Below, piece after piece: positions 6,921 through 14,967 of a stretch of 64,000 nt of DNA. This DNA comes from Changshengia sp963803165 (lineage in GTDB: Bacteria > Chloroflexota > Dormibacteria > Aeolococcales > Aeolococcaceae), in the NCBI GenBank assembly GCA_963803165.1, contig CAWDLK010000003.1, positions 124,001-188,000 on the forward strand. Reading direction: 5' to 3'. Within the stretch, counting starts at the first letter, position 1. Each line of letters opens with the position of its first letter. The translations under genes and the position numbers were made by a program. The notes beneath the pieces were generated by a model. That model made no database searches. It was given only the letters and a program-made list of their open reading frames with translations, and was not told the origin of the DNA.

Positions 6921-8192
6921 ATGATCGCCGCCACCGCGCCCTCGTCCCGGCCCCTCAACTCTCCCCCGCTCACCCTGCCCCAGCTGCTCCTCCGGGTGCC
7001 CCTCGCCTACGCCGACAGCCGCACCTGGCGCGCTGTCGCCCACATCCTCACCGGAGGCCCGGTCGCCGTCGTGGCGGCCGCCATGGTGTGCCTCTGCGTC
7101 GCCTCGGGGGCGCTGAGCCTGCTCGCGGTGGGCCTACCGCTCTTCTGCTGCGCTCTGGTCGGCTGCCGGTTGCTCTCCTGGCTCGAACGCTGCCGAGCGC
7201 TGGTCGTCGACGGGAACCCGATCGGGGCCAGGTATCACCCGACGGATGGGCTGCCGGTGCTGGGCAAGGTGCGGGTGCTCGTCACCGATCCGGCGACGTG
7301 GCGTGACGTCCTGTGGTCCGCGGTCATCGCCCCGCTCGGCCTTGCCAGTCTGGCGCTGACGCTGGTGAGCACCATGCTGTCCGCGCTGTTCCTGGCGGTG
7401 CCGCTGTATTTCCCGCCCGCCAGCCCCCGCCGGGCCGTCGTCGTCGTCCTGGGGTTATCGTGCCTCTGCGCAGGTCCCTGGATCGTGCGCGGTCTCTCCG
7501 CCCTCCAGCTGGCCGCCGCTCGGGTCCTGGTGGGCCCGGACAGCTGGACCAGCCTGATCAGCCGAGTCTCCCAGCTCACGCTGAGCCGGGCCGCGGCCGC
7601 CGACGCGCAGGCCGGCCAGCTCCGTCGAATCGAGCGCGACCTGCACGATGGCGCCCAGGCGCGGTTGGTGGCCCTGGCCGTGGATCTCGGGATCGCGTTG
7701 GAGAAGCTGGGCACCGAGCCCGAGGAGGGACGACGACTGGTCGAGCAGGCCCACGCACAGTCCAAGCTCGCCCTGGCCGACCTGCGCCAGCTGGTGCGGG
7801 GCATCGCTCCCACGGTCCTCGAGGATCGCGGTCTCGACGCGGCGCTCTCGGCGATCGTCGCCAACTCCCCGGTCCCGGTCTCCCTCGACGTGGATGTTCC
7901 GCGCCGCCTCCCCGAAGCCGTCGAGACCGCGGCGTACTTCGTCGTCTCCGAGGCTCTGGCCAACGTCGCCAAGCACAGCGGCGCTGCGGCGTGCCGGGTG
8001 AGGGTGCGCGAGAGCGGTGGCATCGCCACGGTGGAGGTCTCCGACGAGGGTCGCGGCGGCGCCGACGCCCTCGGCGGCAGCGGGCTGCGCGGGCTGGGCG
8101 GGCGGGTCGCGGCGCTGGACGGTTGGTTCCAGGTGAGCAGCCCCGTCGGCGGGCCGACGGTCGTCCGCGCGGAGATCCCATGCGCGTCGTGA
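6921..8192 (+). CDS. Sensor histidine kinase, NarL-partner type (HisKA_3)
   Basis: A 423-residue membrane kinase. Residues about 38-90 and 125-205 contain four hydrophobic helices around a short soluble loop, typical of the putative-sensor domain of actinobacterial kinases. RRIERDLHDGAQ is the HisKA_3 dimerisation box with phospho-accepting His242. The C-terminal ATPase has VVSEALANVAKHS (N box), VSDEGRGG (G1) and GLRGLGGRVAAL (G2). GGAGG stands seven bases before the ATG. The stop overlaps the following response regulator by 13 bases, so the two are a coupled pair. The signal is unknown; the arsenic genes begin only 850 bases downstream but no link is shown. Confidence 0.92.
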   Translation: MIAATAPSSRPLNSPPLTLPQLLLRVPLAYADSRTWRAVAHILTGGPVAVVAAAMVCLCVASGALSLLAVGLPLFCCALVGCRLLSWLERCRALVVDGNPIGARYHPTDGLPVLGKVRVLVTDPATWRDVLWSAVIAPLGLASLALTLVSTMLSALFLAVPLYFPPASPRRAVVVVLGLSCLCAGPWIVRGLSALQLAAARVLVGPDSWTSLISRVSQLTLSRAAAADAQAGQLRRIERDLHDGAQARLVALAVDLGIALEKLGTEPEEGRRLVEQAHAQSKLALADLRQLVRGIAPTVLEDRGLDAALSAIVANSPVPVSLDVDVPRRLPEAVETAAYFVVSEALANVAKHSGAAACRVRVRESGGIATVEVSDEGRGGADALGGSGLRGLGGRVAALDGWFQVSSPVGGPTVVRAEIPCAS

Positions 8193-8821
8193 TCGCGGAG
8201 GACAACGCGCTCCTCCGCGAGGGTCTGACCCGTCTCCTCGACGGCCGCGGATTCGAGGTGGCGGCCGCGGTCGGCGACGGGCCCAGTCTCGTGGCCGCCG
8301 TCGTCCAGCATCGCCCCGACGTCGTCGTTGTCGATGTGCGCATGCCGCCGACCTTCCGCGATGAGGGCCTCCGGGCGTCCCTCGAGGCACGACGCCAGGC
8401 GCCTCAGACCGCCGTGATGATCCTCTCCCAGTACGTCGAGCAGTCGTACGCGTCCGAGCTGCTGCGAGGCGGTGGGGGTGGGACCGGGTATCTGCTCAAG
8501 GATCGCGTGGCCGACGTTGGCGAGTTCGTCGATGCGCTGCGCCGTGTTGCCGCCGGAGGCACCGCGCTCGACCCCGAGGTGGTGGCTCAGCTGATCGCAC
8601 GCGGCCGTTCTCACCCGCTGGATACCCTGACCCCGCGGGAGGGTGAGGTACTGGGGCTCATCGCTGAGGGCCGGACCAACACCGCAATCGCGACAGCACT
8701 CCACATGTCCGAGGGAGGCGTCGAGAAGCACATCACCGCCATCTTCGCCAAGCTCGCACTCCCGGACAGCGCCGACGATCACCGGCGCGTCCTCGCGGTC
8801 CTGGCGTTCCTCAACGCCTGA
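8180..8821 (+). CDS. NarL/LuxR-family response regulator
   Basis: The 213-residue protein starts inside the kinase gene. Its receiver domain has acidic residues EDN at 7-9, Asp52 in VVVVDVRMPP as phosphoacceptor and the Lys in YLLKDRV. From about residue 150 the LuxR-type HTH reads LTPREGEVLGLIAEGRTNTAIATAL followed by EKHITAIFAKL, which carries the recognition helix. A Gly-rich stretch, RGGGGGTGY, replaces the usual GA-x-GY before the conserved Lys. It is expected to be phosphorylated by the kinase encoded just upstream and to bind DNA as a dimer. Target genes are not evident. Confidence 0.93.
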   Translation: MRVVIAEDNALLREGLTRLLDGRGFEVAAAVGDGPSLVAAVVQHRPDVVVVDVRMPPTFRDEGLRASLEARRQAPQTAVMILSQYVEQSYASELLRGGGGGTGYLLKDRVADVGEFVDALRRVAAGGTALDPEVVAQLIARGRSHPLDTLTPREGEVLGLIAEGRTNTAIATALHMSEGGVEKHITAIFAKLALPDSADDHRRVLAVLAFLNA

Positions 8822-8946
8822 GTCCTCGTGGTGGCCAGCAGTGGCCATGGACCGCGTCGTGCTCGACAGCCCACGGGTGGCGATCGTCGCCTTCCTCATG
8901 CTGCACCGCGCTGTGCTCCGTCGAGCATCGCCGCGCCAGCTGAAGT

Positions 8947-8976
8947 CGTTAAGAGATAAGGACAGACGCGTTAAGA
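8947..8976. repeat. Direct repeat CGTTAAGA x2, 22 bp apart
   Basis: Two copies of CGTTAAGA start at 8947 and 8969, two helical turns apart, about 70-100 bases before the first ArsR-ArsC fusion. This geometry suits a protein binding one face of the DNA. No known operator consensus was recognised. Confidence 0.35.
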
Positions 8977-9033
8977 ACAGGCGAAGCCGCAGCGGGGGCG
9001 GGACGGCTCGCCAGCGGAGCCTTGCGGTCCATG

Positions 9034-9039
9034 TATCCT
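9034..9039 (+). promoter_or_regulatory. -10 element TATCCT, leaderless promoter of the ArsR-ArsC fusion 1
   Basis: TATCCT is followed by six bases and then GTG 9046, placing the expected transcription start on the G of the start codon. The paralogous gene at 14968 has the same arrangement (TATCGT, six bases, GTG). Confidence 0.55.
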
Positions 9040-9045
9040 GGCCGG

Positions 9046-9825
9046 GTGGTGAGCGCGGACGCGACCAACCCCACGACGAAGCCGCCGAAGTTCCTGGCGC
9101 TGGCCGGACATCCACTGCGCTGGCGGCTGCTCCGCGAGCTTGCCGAGAGCGACCGGCGGGTGTGGGAGCTCACGGCCATGCTGGGAGAGCGGCAGAGCCT
9201 CGTCTCCTACCATCTCGGCCTGCTCCGTTCCGCCGGCCTCATCTCGGCCCGGCGCAGCTCGGCGGATCGCCGCGACAACTACTACTCGGCCGACCTCACC
9301 CAGTGCGGCGAATCGCTGGGCGCAGCCGGTGCGGCACTCCACCCCGCGCTGCGCCTCGCTCCGCATCCTGCCCATTCCTCGGCGGGGTTGTCGGCTCGCG
9401 TCCTCTTCCTCTGCACCGCCAACAGCGCCAGGTCACAGATCGCGGAGGCCTTCCTCGAGCAGCTCACCAGCCGTCGCGTGCAGGCGTTCAGCGCCGGAAG
9501 CCAGCCGAGCCGTGTCCATCCGAACGCCGCGCGGGTGATGCAGGCCCACGGGGTCGACCTGGACGGGCGCTACGCGAAGCACTACGACGAGTTCCTCGAC
9601 CAGCGCTTCGACTGCGTTGTCACCGTCTGCGACCGGGTCAGGGAGGTCTGCCCCGAGTTCCCCGGGGCCGCGAGGACCATCCACTGGAGCATGCCCGACC
9701 CCGTCGAGAGCGGGGACACCGACGAGGCCACGTATCCGGCCTTTGAACGCACCGCGGCGGAGCTCGCCGTCCGCATGCCGTTCCTGGTGCAGCTGCTCGT
9801 GTACGACCTCATGGAGATGAACTGA
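9046..9825 (+). CDS. ArsR-type HTH fused to thioredoxin-type arsenate reductase (copy 1)
   Basis: Residues about 10-95 form a winged helix of the ArsR type (LAGHPLRWRLLRELAESD, then RQSLVSYHLGLLRSAGLI and a wing with RRDNYY). Residues 115-255 are an LMW-phosphatase-like arsenate reductase: VLFLCTANSARSQ has the CX5R loop, and VVTVCDRVREVCP gives the C-x6-C pair used by thioredoxin-coupled ArsC, followed by the IHWSMPDP motif. The HTH lacks the ELCVC metalloid site of classical ArsR. The product may reduce arsenate and also regulate transcription. A close paralogue lies at 14968-15831. GTG 9046 is preferred over ATG 9031 because the latter overlaps the -10 element. Confidence 0.85.
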   Translation: MVSADATNPTTKPPKFLALAGHPLRWRLLRELAESDRRVWELTAMLGERQSLVSYHLGLLRSAGLISARRSSADRRDNYYSADLTQCGESLGAAGAALHPALRLAPHPAHSSAGLSARVLFLCTANSARSQIAEAFLEQLTSRRVQAFSAGSQPSRVHPNAARVMQAHGVDLDGRYAKHYDEFLDQRFDCVVTVCDRVREVCPEFPGAARTIHWSMPDPVESGDTDEATYPAFERTAAELAVRMPFLVQLLVYDLMEMN

Positions 9826-9908
9826 TGTCCGGAGCCGCCATCAAGCCCAGCTTCCGGGGGGACGACGCCAGGGCCTCCCTCGCCGCCGTCCGGGCCGCTC
9901 AGCCATGA
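9825..9908 (+). CDS. 27-codon ORF translationally coupled on both sides
   Basis: This ORF begins with an ATG that shares its A with the stop of the fusion gene (TGATG) and ends with a TGA that overlaps the ATG of arsC (ATGA). The encoded peptide starts MSGAAIKPSFRGDDARAS and is polar, with no membrane segment. It fills exactly the space where many ars operons carry the arsenite permease gene. It may be a coupling device that keeps ribosomes moving between the two genes, or a remnant of a deleted gene. Function is unknown. Confidence 0.4.
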   Translation: MSGAAIKPSFRGDDARASLAAVRAAQP

Positions 9909-10540
9909 TCACGCCGGGAGAACGCAAGGAGCTGGAGGGAGCCTCCCGGCGCATCTCGCGTGACTTCGCCGGGGTCTTCAGCCTCGAGACCGTCGAGGAG
10001 TGCGTGATGGACTCCTTCGACCGTCTCACCGCCACCGCAACCGTCACCAACTACCTGACCATCCTCGCCGAGCGATTCGCCCGCGAGCGCCTCGAAGCGA
10101 TGGGTCAGGCCGAGAGCAAGGTGGCGAGCACGGTGCCGGAGGTGCTCTTCGTCTGCGTGCACAACGCGGGGCGCTCCCAGATGGCGGCGGTCCTCCTCGA
10201 CCAGCTCGCCCACGGCTCCGTGCACGTCCGGTCGGCGGGATCCGACCCCGCCGACCGCCTCAACCCGGCGGTGGTCGAGGCGATGGCGGAGCTGGGCCTC
10301 GATCTCAGCAAGGAGTTCCCCAAGCCGCTGACGGACGAGGTGGTGCAGGCCGCCGACGTCGTCATCACCATGGGCTGCGGGGATGCCTGCCCCCTGTACC
10401 CGGGCAAGCGATACCTGGACTGGGAGCTCGACGACCCGGCCGGCCAGCCTCTGGCGACGGTGCGCCGGATACGCGACGATATCCAGGCCCGTGTCCGGGC
10501 TCTGCTCGCCGAGCTCGTCCCCGCGACCACCCCGTCGTAG
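9905..10540 (+). CDS. arsC: Arsenate reductase, mycothiol-type, with N-terminal three-helix domain
   Basis: The first 75 residues are helical (ISRDFAGVFSLETVEECVMDSF ... FARERLEAM is the pattern of the three-helix dimerisation module seen in actinobacterial ArsC). The catalytic domain follows: VLFVCVHNAGRSQM is the CX5R loop, and TMGCGDACPLYPGKRYLDWELDDP is split here only to note the conserved MGCGDACP and DWELDDP motifs typical of arsenate-mycothiol transferases. The enzyme would convert arsenate to arsenite using mycothiol or a similar thiol. It begins inside the stop of the 27-codon ORF and belongs to the same transcript as the upstream fusion gene. It differs from the thioredoxin-type reductase domains nearby. 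Confidence 0.88.
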   Translation: MITPGERKELEGASRRISRDFAGVFSLETVEECVMDSFDRLTATATVTNYLTILAERFARERLEAMGQAESKVASTVPEVLFVCVHNAGRSQMAAVLLDQLAHGSVHVRSAGSDPADRLNPAVVEAMAELGLDLSKEFPKPLTDEVVQAADVVITMGCGDACPLYPGKRYLDWELDDPAGQPLATVRRIRDDIQARVRALLAELVPATTPS

Positions 10541-10579
10541 CCGCAGGGCGCGCACCCACTGAGAGGAGGAGGACTGCCA

Positions 10580-11977
10580 ATGCACCTGGTGGCCGTCGGC
10601 GGCAGCGACGCCGGGATCAGCGCGGCGCTCCGGGCCCGCGAGCTCGACCCGGGGACCGAGGTGACGGTGGTCGTCGCCGACCGCTATCCCAACTTCTCGA
10701 TCTGCGGCATCCCCTACCACGTCGCCGGCGAGGTGGCTCGCTGGCAGGACCTCGCCCACCGCACCATCGCCGACCTCGAGGCGACCGGGATGAGGCTCCG
10801 CCTCGACACCACGGCCCGGCGCATCGACGTCCCCGGGCGCCGCCTGGCGGTCACCGACGCCACCGGCCGCGAGGAGCTGATCGGCTACGACGCCCTGGTG
10901 ATCGGCACCGGAGCGGTCCCGGTGCGGCCCCCGATCGAGGGGCTCACCGGCCCGGACCCGCTCGGACCCGCGGACGGCGTGCATCTCCTCCACTCCATGG
11001 GGGACACCTTCGCCCTGATGCGAACGCTGGAGGAGGGCTCGGTGGCACGGGCCGTCATCGTCGGGGCCGGCTACATCGGACTGGAGATGGCCGAGGCCCT
11101 GGTCGCACGCGGACTCGCCGTCACCCAGATCGAGCAGCTCCCGGAGGTCCTCCCCACCGTCGACCCGGAGCTGGGCGGTCTCGTCCACCAGCAGCTCGTC
11201 GACCACGGGGTGGAGGTGGAGACCGCCACCCGGGTCACCGCCATCCGCCGCGCTCCCCGCGGCGCAACCGGCCGGCTCGAGGTGGCGACGGAGGGCGACG
11301 CCGGGAGCCGCACATTCTCCGCCGACCTGGTGCTGGTGGTGGTGGGCGTCCGCCCCGATACCGAGCTGGCGGCGGCGGCGGGGGCCGAGCTCGGGGTCAA
11401 GGGCGCGATCAGCGTGGACCGCCGGATGCGGACCAACCTGCCCGACGTGCTCGCCGCCGGCGATTGCGTCACCACCCATCACCGCCTCCTGGGGACCACC
11501 TACCTCCCGCTCGGGACCACCGCCCACAAGCAGGGGCGGGTCGCCGGAGAGAACGCCCTCGGCGGCCAGCGTGAGTTCGCCGGCAGCCTGGGCACACAGG
11601 TCGTCAAGGTCTTCGAGATGGCCGTGGCGCGCACCGGGCTGCGCGACCACGAGGCGATCGCCGCCGGATTCGACCCGGTGAGCGTCGGCCACGAGGCCGA
11701 CGACCACAAGGCCTACTACCCGGGCAGCCATCGCATCGCCATGCGCTACACGGGCGATCGGAGCTCCGGGCGGCTGCTCGGGGTGCAGCTCTTCGGCCAC
11801 CGCCACAGCGAGATCGCCAAGCGCATCGACATCGCGGCGGTGGCGATCTTCCACGGCATGACCGTCGACGCGGTGAGCGACCTCGACCTCGCCTACACCC
11901 CACCCCTGGGCAGCCCCTGGGACGCGGTCCAGGCCGGCGCCCAGACCTGGGTCAGGGAGGTCTCTGCCCGCCGCTGA
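10580..11977 (+). CDS. FAD/NAD(P)-dependent disulfide-type oxidoreductase (CoA-disulfide reductase/NADH oxidase-like)
   Basis: A 465-residue flavoprotein. LVAVGGSDAGISAALRA is the FAD-binding dinucleotide fold, YPNFSICGIPYHVAGE has the single redox Cys in the position used by CoA-disulfide reductase and Nox enzymes, AVIVGAGYIGLEMAEALV is the NAD(P)-binding fold, and VLAAGDCV is the second FAD motif. The last 130 residues fit the dimerisation domain. GAGAGGAGGAGG precedes the ATG. It lies 39 bases after arsC in the same direction and is probably co-transcribed, so a role in thiol redox balance or arsenical metabolism during arsenate reduction is inferred; the substrate is not shown by sequence. 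Confidence 0.82.
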   Translation: MHLVAVGGSDAGISAALRARELDPGTEVTVVVADRYPNFSICGIPYHVAGEVARWQDLAHRTIADLEATGMRLRLDTTARRIDVPGRRLAVTDATGREELIGYDALVIGTGAVPVRPPIEGLTGPDPLGPADGVHLLHSMGDTFALMRTLEEGSVARAVIVGAGYIGLEMAEALVARGLAVTQIEQLPEVLPTVDPELGGLVHQQLVDHGVEVETATRVTAIRRAPRGATGRLEVATEGDAGSRTFSADLVLVVVGVRPDTELAAAAGAELGVKGAISVDRRMRTNLPDVLAAGDCVTTHHRLLGTTYLPLGTTAHKQGRVAGENALGGQREFAGSLGTQVVKVFEMAVARTGLRDHEAIAAGFDPVSVGHEADDHKAYYPGSHRIAMRYTGDRSSGRLLGVQLFGHRHSEIAKRIDIAAVAIFHGMTVDAVSDLDLAYTPPLGSPWDAVQAGAQTWVREVSARR

Positions 11978-12103
11978 GCCTCCGGCTCGGGGCGGCGACG
12001 CACGCTCGGGGCAGGAGCCGCCGCATCGGCTCCACAGGCTCGGGGGCCAGCCACGACGGCACGATGCCCGTGACCGTCGAGGGCTCTCCCCGACCGGGCG
12101 ACC

Positions 12104-13927
12104 TCAGACCGCTGGCGCGGTGAGGGCCGCAAGGCGCGCTGCACCGACCGGCGGCCGCGGTGCCCAGGGGACGATCACCAGCCGGCCGTGGGCGAGGTCG
12201 CTGACCTCGGCGACCCACCGCTGCTCCTGAGCGGCGCGGGACCGCAGCACCGGGTCGGAGGTGCCGGTGGCGGCAAGGCTGGCGTTGACCACCCAGGAGA
12301 ACGGGCTGATGCCGGCCCGCGCCAGATCGGCCTGGAGCTTGCGAGCCTCGTGGACGGGCGTGGCCTCGGGCAGGGTCACCAGCAGGATCCGGGTGCGATC
12401 GGGATCGGCGAGGGTGTCGAGCAGCGACGAGGCCGCCTCCGGCAGGGCGCCCGCCTGCGCGGCGACCTGGCGGGCGAAGCTGCGTGAGGAGTCGAGGAGC
12501 AGCAGCGTGTGCCCGGTGGGAGCCGTGTCGATGACCACGTAGCAGCCCGAGGCCTCGGCGACGGTGCGCGCAAACGCGTAGAAGACAGCCACCTCCTCGG
12601 TGCAGGGAGAGCGCAGGTCCTCCTCGAGAAGTGCGTAGCCGTGCGCGTCCAGCTCCCTGCCGGCGTCCGCCAGCACACCCGCGGTGTAGGCGGCCGTCTC
12701 GGCGGCGGGATCGATGCGGGTGACGGTCAGGTTCTCGGGCGGGTCGGGCAGCGCGCCCGCGACGTGGGCCGCGGGATCGGTGGTGGTGAGGATGACCCGG
12801 TGGCCGCGAACCGCCAGGGCGACCGCCACCGCGGCGGCCACCGTGGTCTTGCCCACCCCTCCCTTGCCCATGGTCATAACGACCCCGGGACCCGCGGCCT
12901 CGATCTGCTCGACCAGAGAGCTCAGGCCCCGCCGACCGTCCTGCCCCGATGGCTGGGCGATGACGGCGCTCGCGGCGCTCGGGGGCTCAGGGTGGAGCAG
13001 CAGGCGGAGACCGTCCAGCCCCACCGGGGCGACCGGCAGCAGCGGGACGGTGTCGATGGCGGCCAGAGAGCGCAGCGCCGCCGGCATCCCCGCCAGGGCC
13101 TCGCCACCGCGGTCCTGCCAGGCGGCGGCCACCTCGTCGCCGTCGCCGTCGCCGCCAGCCGTGAAGACCCCATTGAGGACCAGCCGCTGGCGGGTCATCC
13201 CCAGCGCGACCAGCTCGCCCGCGGTGCGCGCGGCCTCCTCCAGGGCGGCCGCCTCGGGGCGAGCCACCAGCACCAGGGTGGTCTGCTCGCCATCCCGGAG
13301 GGCGGCGACGGCGTCCCCGTAACGGTGCTGCGCCTGCCCGAGAGCGGAGACGGGACCGATGCAGGTGATGCCGGAGGTGTTGGTCTCGAGGAAGCCCGTC
13401 CAGGCGCCGGGAAGGGTGAGCAGCCGGAGGGTATGACCGGTCGGGGCGGTGTCGAAGATGACGCGGTCGTACGCACCCGCCACCGCCGGGTCGGCGAGCA
13501 GACCGACGAACTCGTTGAACGCCGCGATCTCGACGGTGCAGGAGCCGGAGAGCTCCTCCTCCATCTGCGCGACCGCCGCACCGGGCAGCACCCCGCGGTA
13601 GGGATCGACCACCCGCTCGCGGTAGGCGGCGGCCGCCGCCTCAGGGTCGATGTTCAACGCCGCCAGCCCGGGGACCCCGGGCACCGCGACGGGTGCCGGC
13701 GAGCTTCCCGCCTGGACCGCCAGCACCTCGTCGAGGTTGCTGGCCGGATCGGTGGAGACGATCAGCACCCGGGATCCTGCCTCGGCGAGGGCCACCGCGG
13801 TCGCCGCCGCCACCGAGGTCTTGCCGACGCCGCCCTTCCCGGTGAAGAAGAGGAACGGCGTGGCGTCGGCGAGAAGGCCGGCCAGGGGCGCGGAGCCGCG
13901 CCTCACCGCCTCGGCTGCGCTCGTCAT
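12104..13927 (-). CDS. arsA: Arsenical pump-driving ATPase, two-domain ArsA
   Basis: The 607-residue protein has two homologous ATPase halves. A1 carries FFTGKGGVGKTSVAAA near residue 30 and DTAPTGHTLRLL; A2 carries MTMGKGGVGKTTVAAA and DTAPTGHTLLLL. The metalloid-binding cysteines of ArsA are all in place: SGSCTVEIAAFNEF and ITCIGPVSA in A1 and SPCTEEVAVFYAF in A2. ATG 13927 is chosen over the upstream frame start because it overlaps the arsD stop (ATGA) and has GGGGGAG upstream. In known systems ArsA energises the ArsB permease after receiving As(III) from ArsD. No arsB or acr3 gene is visible in this window. Confidence 0.93.
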   Translation of the reverse strand: MTSAAEAVRRGSAPLAGLLADATPFLFFTGKGGVGKTSVAAATAVALAEAGSRVLIVSTDPASNLDEVLAVQAGSSPAPVAVPGVPGLAALNIDPEAAAAAYRERVVDPYRGVLPGAAVAQMEEELSGSCTVEIAAFNEFVGLLADPAVAGAYDRVIFDTAPTGHTLRLLTLPGAWTGFLETNTSGITCIGPVSALGQAQHRYGDAVAALRDGEQTTLVLVARPEAAALEEAARTAGELVALGMTRQRLVLNGVFTAGGDGDGDEVAAAWQDRGGEALAGMPAALRSLAAIDTVPLLPVAPVGLDGLRLLLHPEPPSAASAVIAQPSGQDGRRGLSSLVEQIEAAGPGVVMTMGKGGVGKTTVAAAVAVALAVRGHRVILTTTDPAAHVAGALPDPPENLTVTRIDPAAETAAYTAGVLADAGRELDAHGYALLEEDLRSPCTEEVAVFYAFARTVAEASGCYVVIDTAPTGHTLLLLDSSRSFARQVAAQAGALPEAASSLLDTLADPDRTRILLVTLPEATPVHEARKLQADLARAGISPFSWVVNASLAATGTSDPVLRSRAAQEQRWVAEVSDLAHGRLVIVPWAPRPPVGAARLAALTAPAV

Positions 13928-14310
13928 CAGCAGCTCCCCCCGCAGTCGCACCCGCCGGCGTCATCGGGTCGGGCCGCGACGGCGATGGGTACCGCCAGCC
14001 GGGCAGCCGGGACCGACGCCCACTCGGCCAGCTCGGCGCGGGCCGGGTAGTGTCCGGTGCTGAGCAACCGCCCGTCGACGAGCACCGCCGGCAGGGCTCC
14101 CTCGCCCAGCCGCTCCATCGCCTCCCTGACGATCGCGGAGGCGACGAACTTCTCCGGCTCCTGCGAGAGCGTCGCCCGGGTCACCTCCACCCCCTGGCCG
14201 GCCAGCCAGTCCAGGTCCGCCGCGAAACGGGCCAGCTTGGGATCGACCGAAGGACCGCAGACCCCGGTCGAGCAGCACATCGCGGGGTCGAACACCTCAA
14301 CCTTGGTCAT
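13927..14310 (-). CDS. arsD: Arsenite metallochaperone ArsD
   Basis: A 127-residue protein beginning MTKVEVFDPAMCCSTGVCG, which holds the Cys12-Cys13 pair and Cys18 used to pass As(III) to ArsA. It continues with a thioredoxin-like fold (PAVLVDGRLLSTGHYPARAELAEW) and ends with GGCDCGGSC, the extra C-terminal cysteines. AGGAGG is six bases before the ATG. The gene is first in the arsDA transcript and its stop overlaps the arsA start, so both proteins are made in a coupled way. A TATACT -10 element on this strand (14352-14347) abuts the two ArsR-type operators. Confidence 0.93.
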   Translation of the reverse strand: MTKVEVFDPAMCCSTGVCGPSVDPKLARFAADLDWLAGQGVEVTRATLSQEPEKFVASAIVREAMERLGEGALPAVLVDGRLLSTGHYPARAELAEWASVPAARLAVPIAVAARPDDAGGCDCGGSC

Positions 14311-14346
14311 GACGATCCTCCTGGGCGGCGACTGGCTCACCCCCGG

Positions 14347-14395
14347 AGTATACATCAGAGGAAGCTGATATCAGAGGGTGCTGATGTGATAGGAT
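14347..14395. promoter_or_regulatory. Divergent arsD/arsR promoters with two tandem 16-bp operators
   Basis: Two perfect dyads, ATCAG-N6-CTGAT, lie head to tail with no gap at 14354-14369 and 14370-14385. They resemble the ATCAA-N6-TTGAT sites of ArsR repressors. On the left is TATACT (minus strand) for arsDA; on the right is TAGGAT at 14390-14395 for arsR, six bases before its GTG. Both promoters would be shut together by ArsR and opened by As(III). Confidence 0.8.
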
Positions 14396-14401
14396 GCGGA
14401 G

Positions 14402-14731
14402 GTGGCCGTCGCCTCCGTCCTCAAGCCCACCGAGCGAGCCGCACTCTTCGGGCTGCTCGCCGATCCCCTGCGTCTCCGGATCGTCGAGCTGCTCGCGGGC
14501 GAGGAGCTCTGCACCTGCCATCTGATCGCCGAGATCGGGGCCAAGCAGACCACCATCAGCCATCACCTGCGGATCCTGCGCGAGGCGGGCGCCGTCACCG
14601 CCACCGAGGCGGGCAAGTTCACCTGGTACCGGCTCACCCCCTGTCTCCTCGACGCCCTCGGGGCGAGCCTCAACGAGCTGGCGGACAGTGCCAGGCGGGC
14701 CGGCCGCCAACGGGTGCCCTGCGCCCCCTGA
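14402..14731 (+). CDS. arsR: ArsR-family metalloid-responsive repressor
   Basis: A 109-residue winged-helix protein: ALFGLLADPLRLRIVELLAGEELCTCHLIAEIG carries the ELCxC metalloid-sensing motif (Cys-Thr-Cys) on the helix before recognition helix TTISHHLRILREAGAV, followed by a wing with FTWYRL. This is the classical As(III)/Sb(III)-responsive arrangement, in contrast to the Cys-free HTH of the two ArsR-ArsC fusions. The GTG start has no spaced ribosome site; TAGGAT six bases upstream suggests a leaderless transcript. It is divergent from arsDA across two ideal dyads, its presumed binding sites. Confidence 0.92.
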   Translation: MAVASVLKPTERAALFGLLADPLRLRIVELLAGEELCTCHLIAEIGAKQTTISHHLRILREAGAVTATEAGKFTWYRLTPCLLDALGASLNELADSARRAGRQRVPCAP

Positions 14732-14733
14732 CC

Positions 14734-14755
14734 CCGGGGAGAGCGCACTCCCCGG
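14734..14755 (+). terminator. GC-rich hairpin after arsR
   Basis: CCGGGGAG-AGCGCA-CTCCCCGG forms a perfect 8-bp stem with a six-base loop directly after the arsR stop. No T-tract follows, as is common in GC-rich genomes. Confidence 0.65.
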
Positions 14756-14938
14756 CTCCGACGGGGAGCGGCTGACGGACGGCGCCCCTCCGGGAGCCCC
14801 CGATCGATCGAGGTCCTGCACGCCAGCAGAGCTCGCTGACCTGTAGGTCGCCGCCCCCGCGCGCCGTCCTCCGGGGGGGGGGGCCGCCCCGGGGAGCACC
14901 GCGGTCACCGCGGGCTATCCACCTATCCTGTTTGATTC

Positions 14939-14961
14939 ATCATGCCAGCTTGATGTATCGT
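14939..14961 (+). promoter_or_regulatory. Operator-like dyad and -10 element before ArsR-ArsC fusion 2
   Basis: ATCAT-GCCAGC-TTGAT (14939-14954) matches the ATCAA-N6-TTGAT pattern of ArsR sites at nine of ten arm positions. TATCGT (14956-14961) follows at once, then six bases and GTG 14968. A repressor here would block the -10 region. Confidence 0.55.
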
Positions 14962-14967
14962 GGGATC

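Noticed and set aside
9899..11854. 651-codon minus-strand frame opposite arsC and the FAD oxidoreductase
   Set aside because: The plus strand encodes clear enzyme motifs across the whole span; the antisense frame is low complexity.
14873..14883. Run of eleven G residues after arsR
   Set aside because: Probably a slippage-prone homopolymer; no evidence for phase variation because it lies outside any coding frame.
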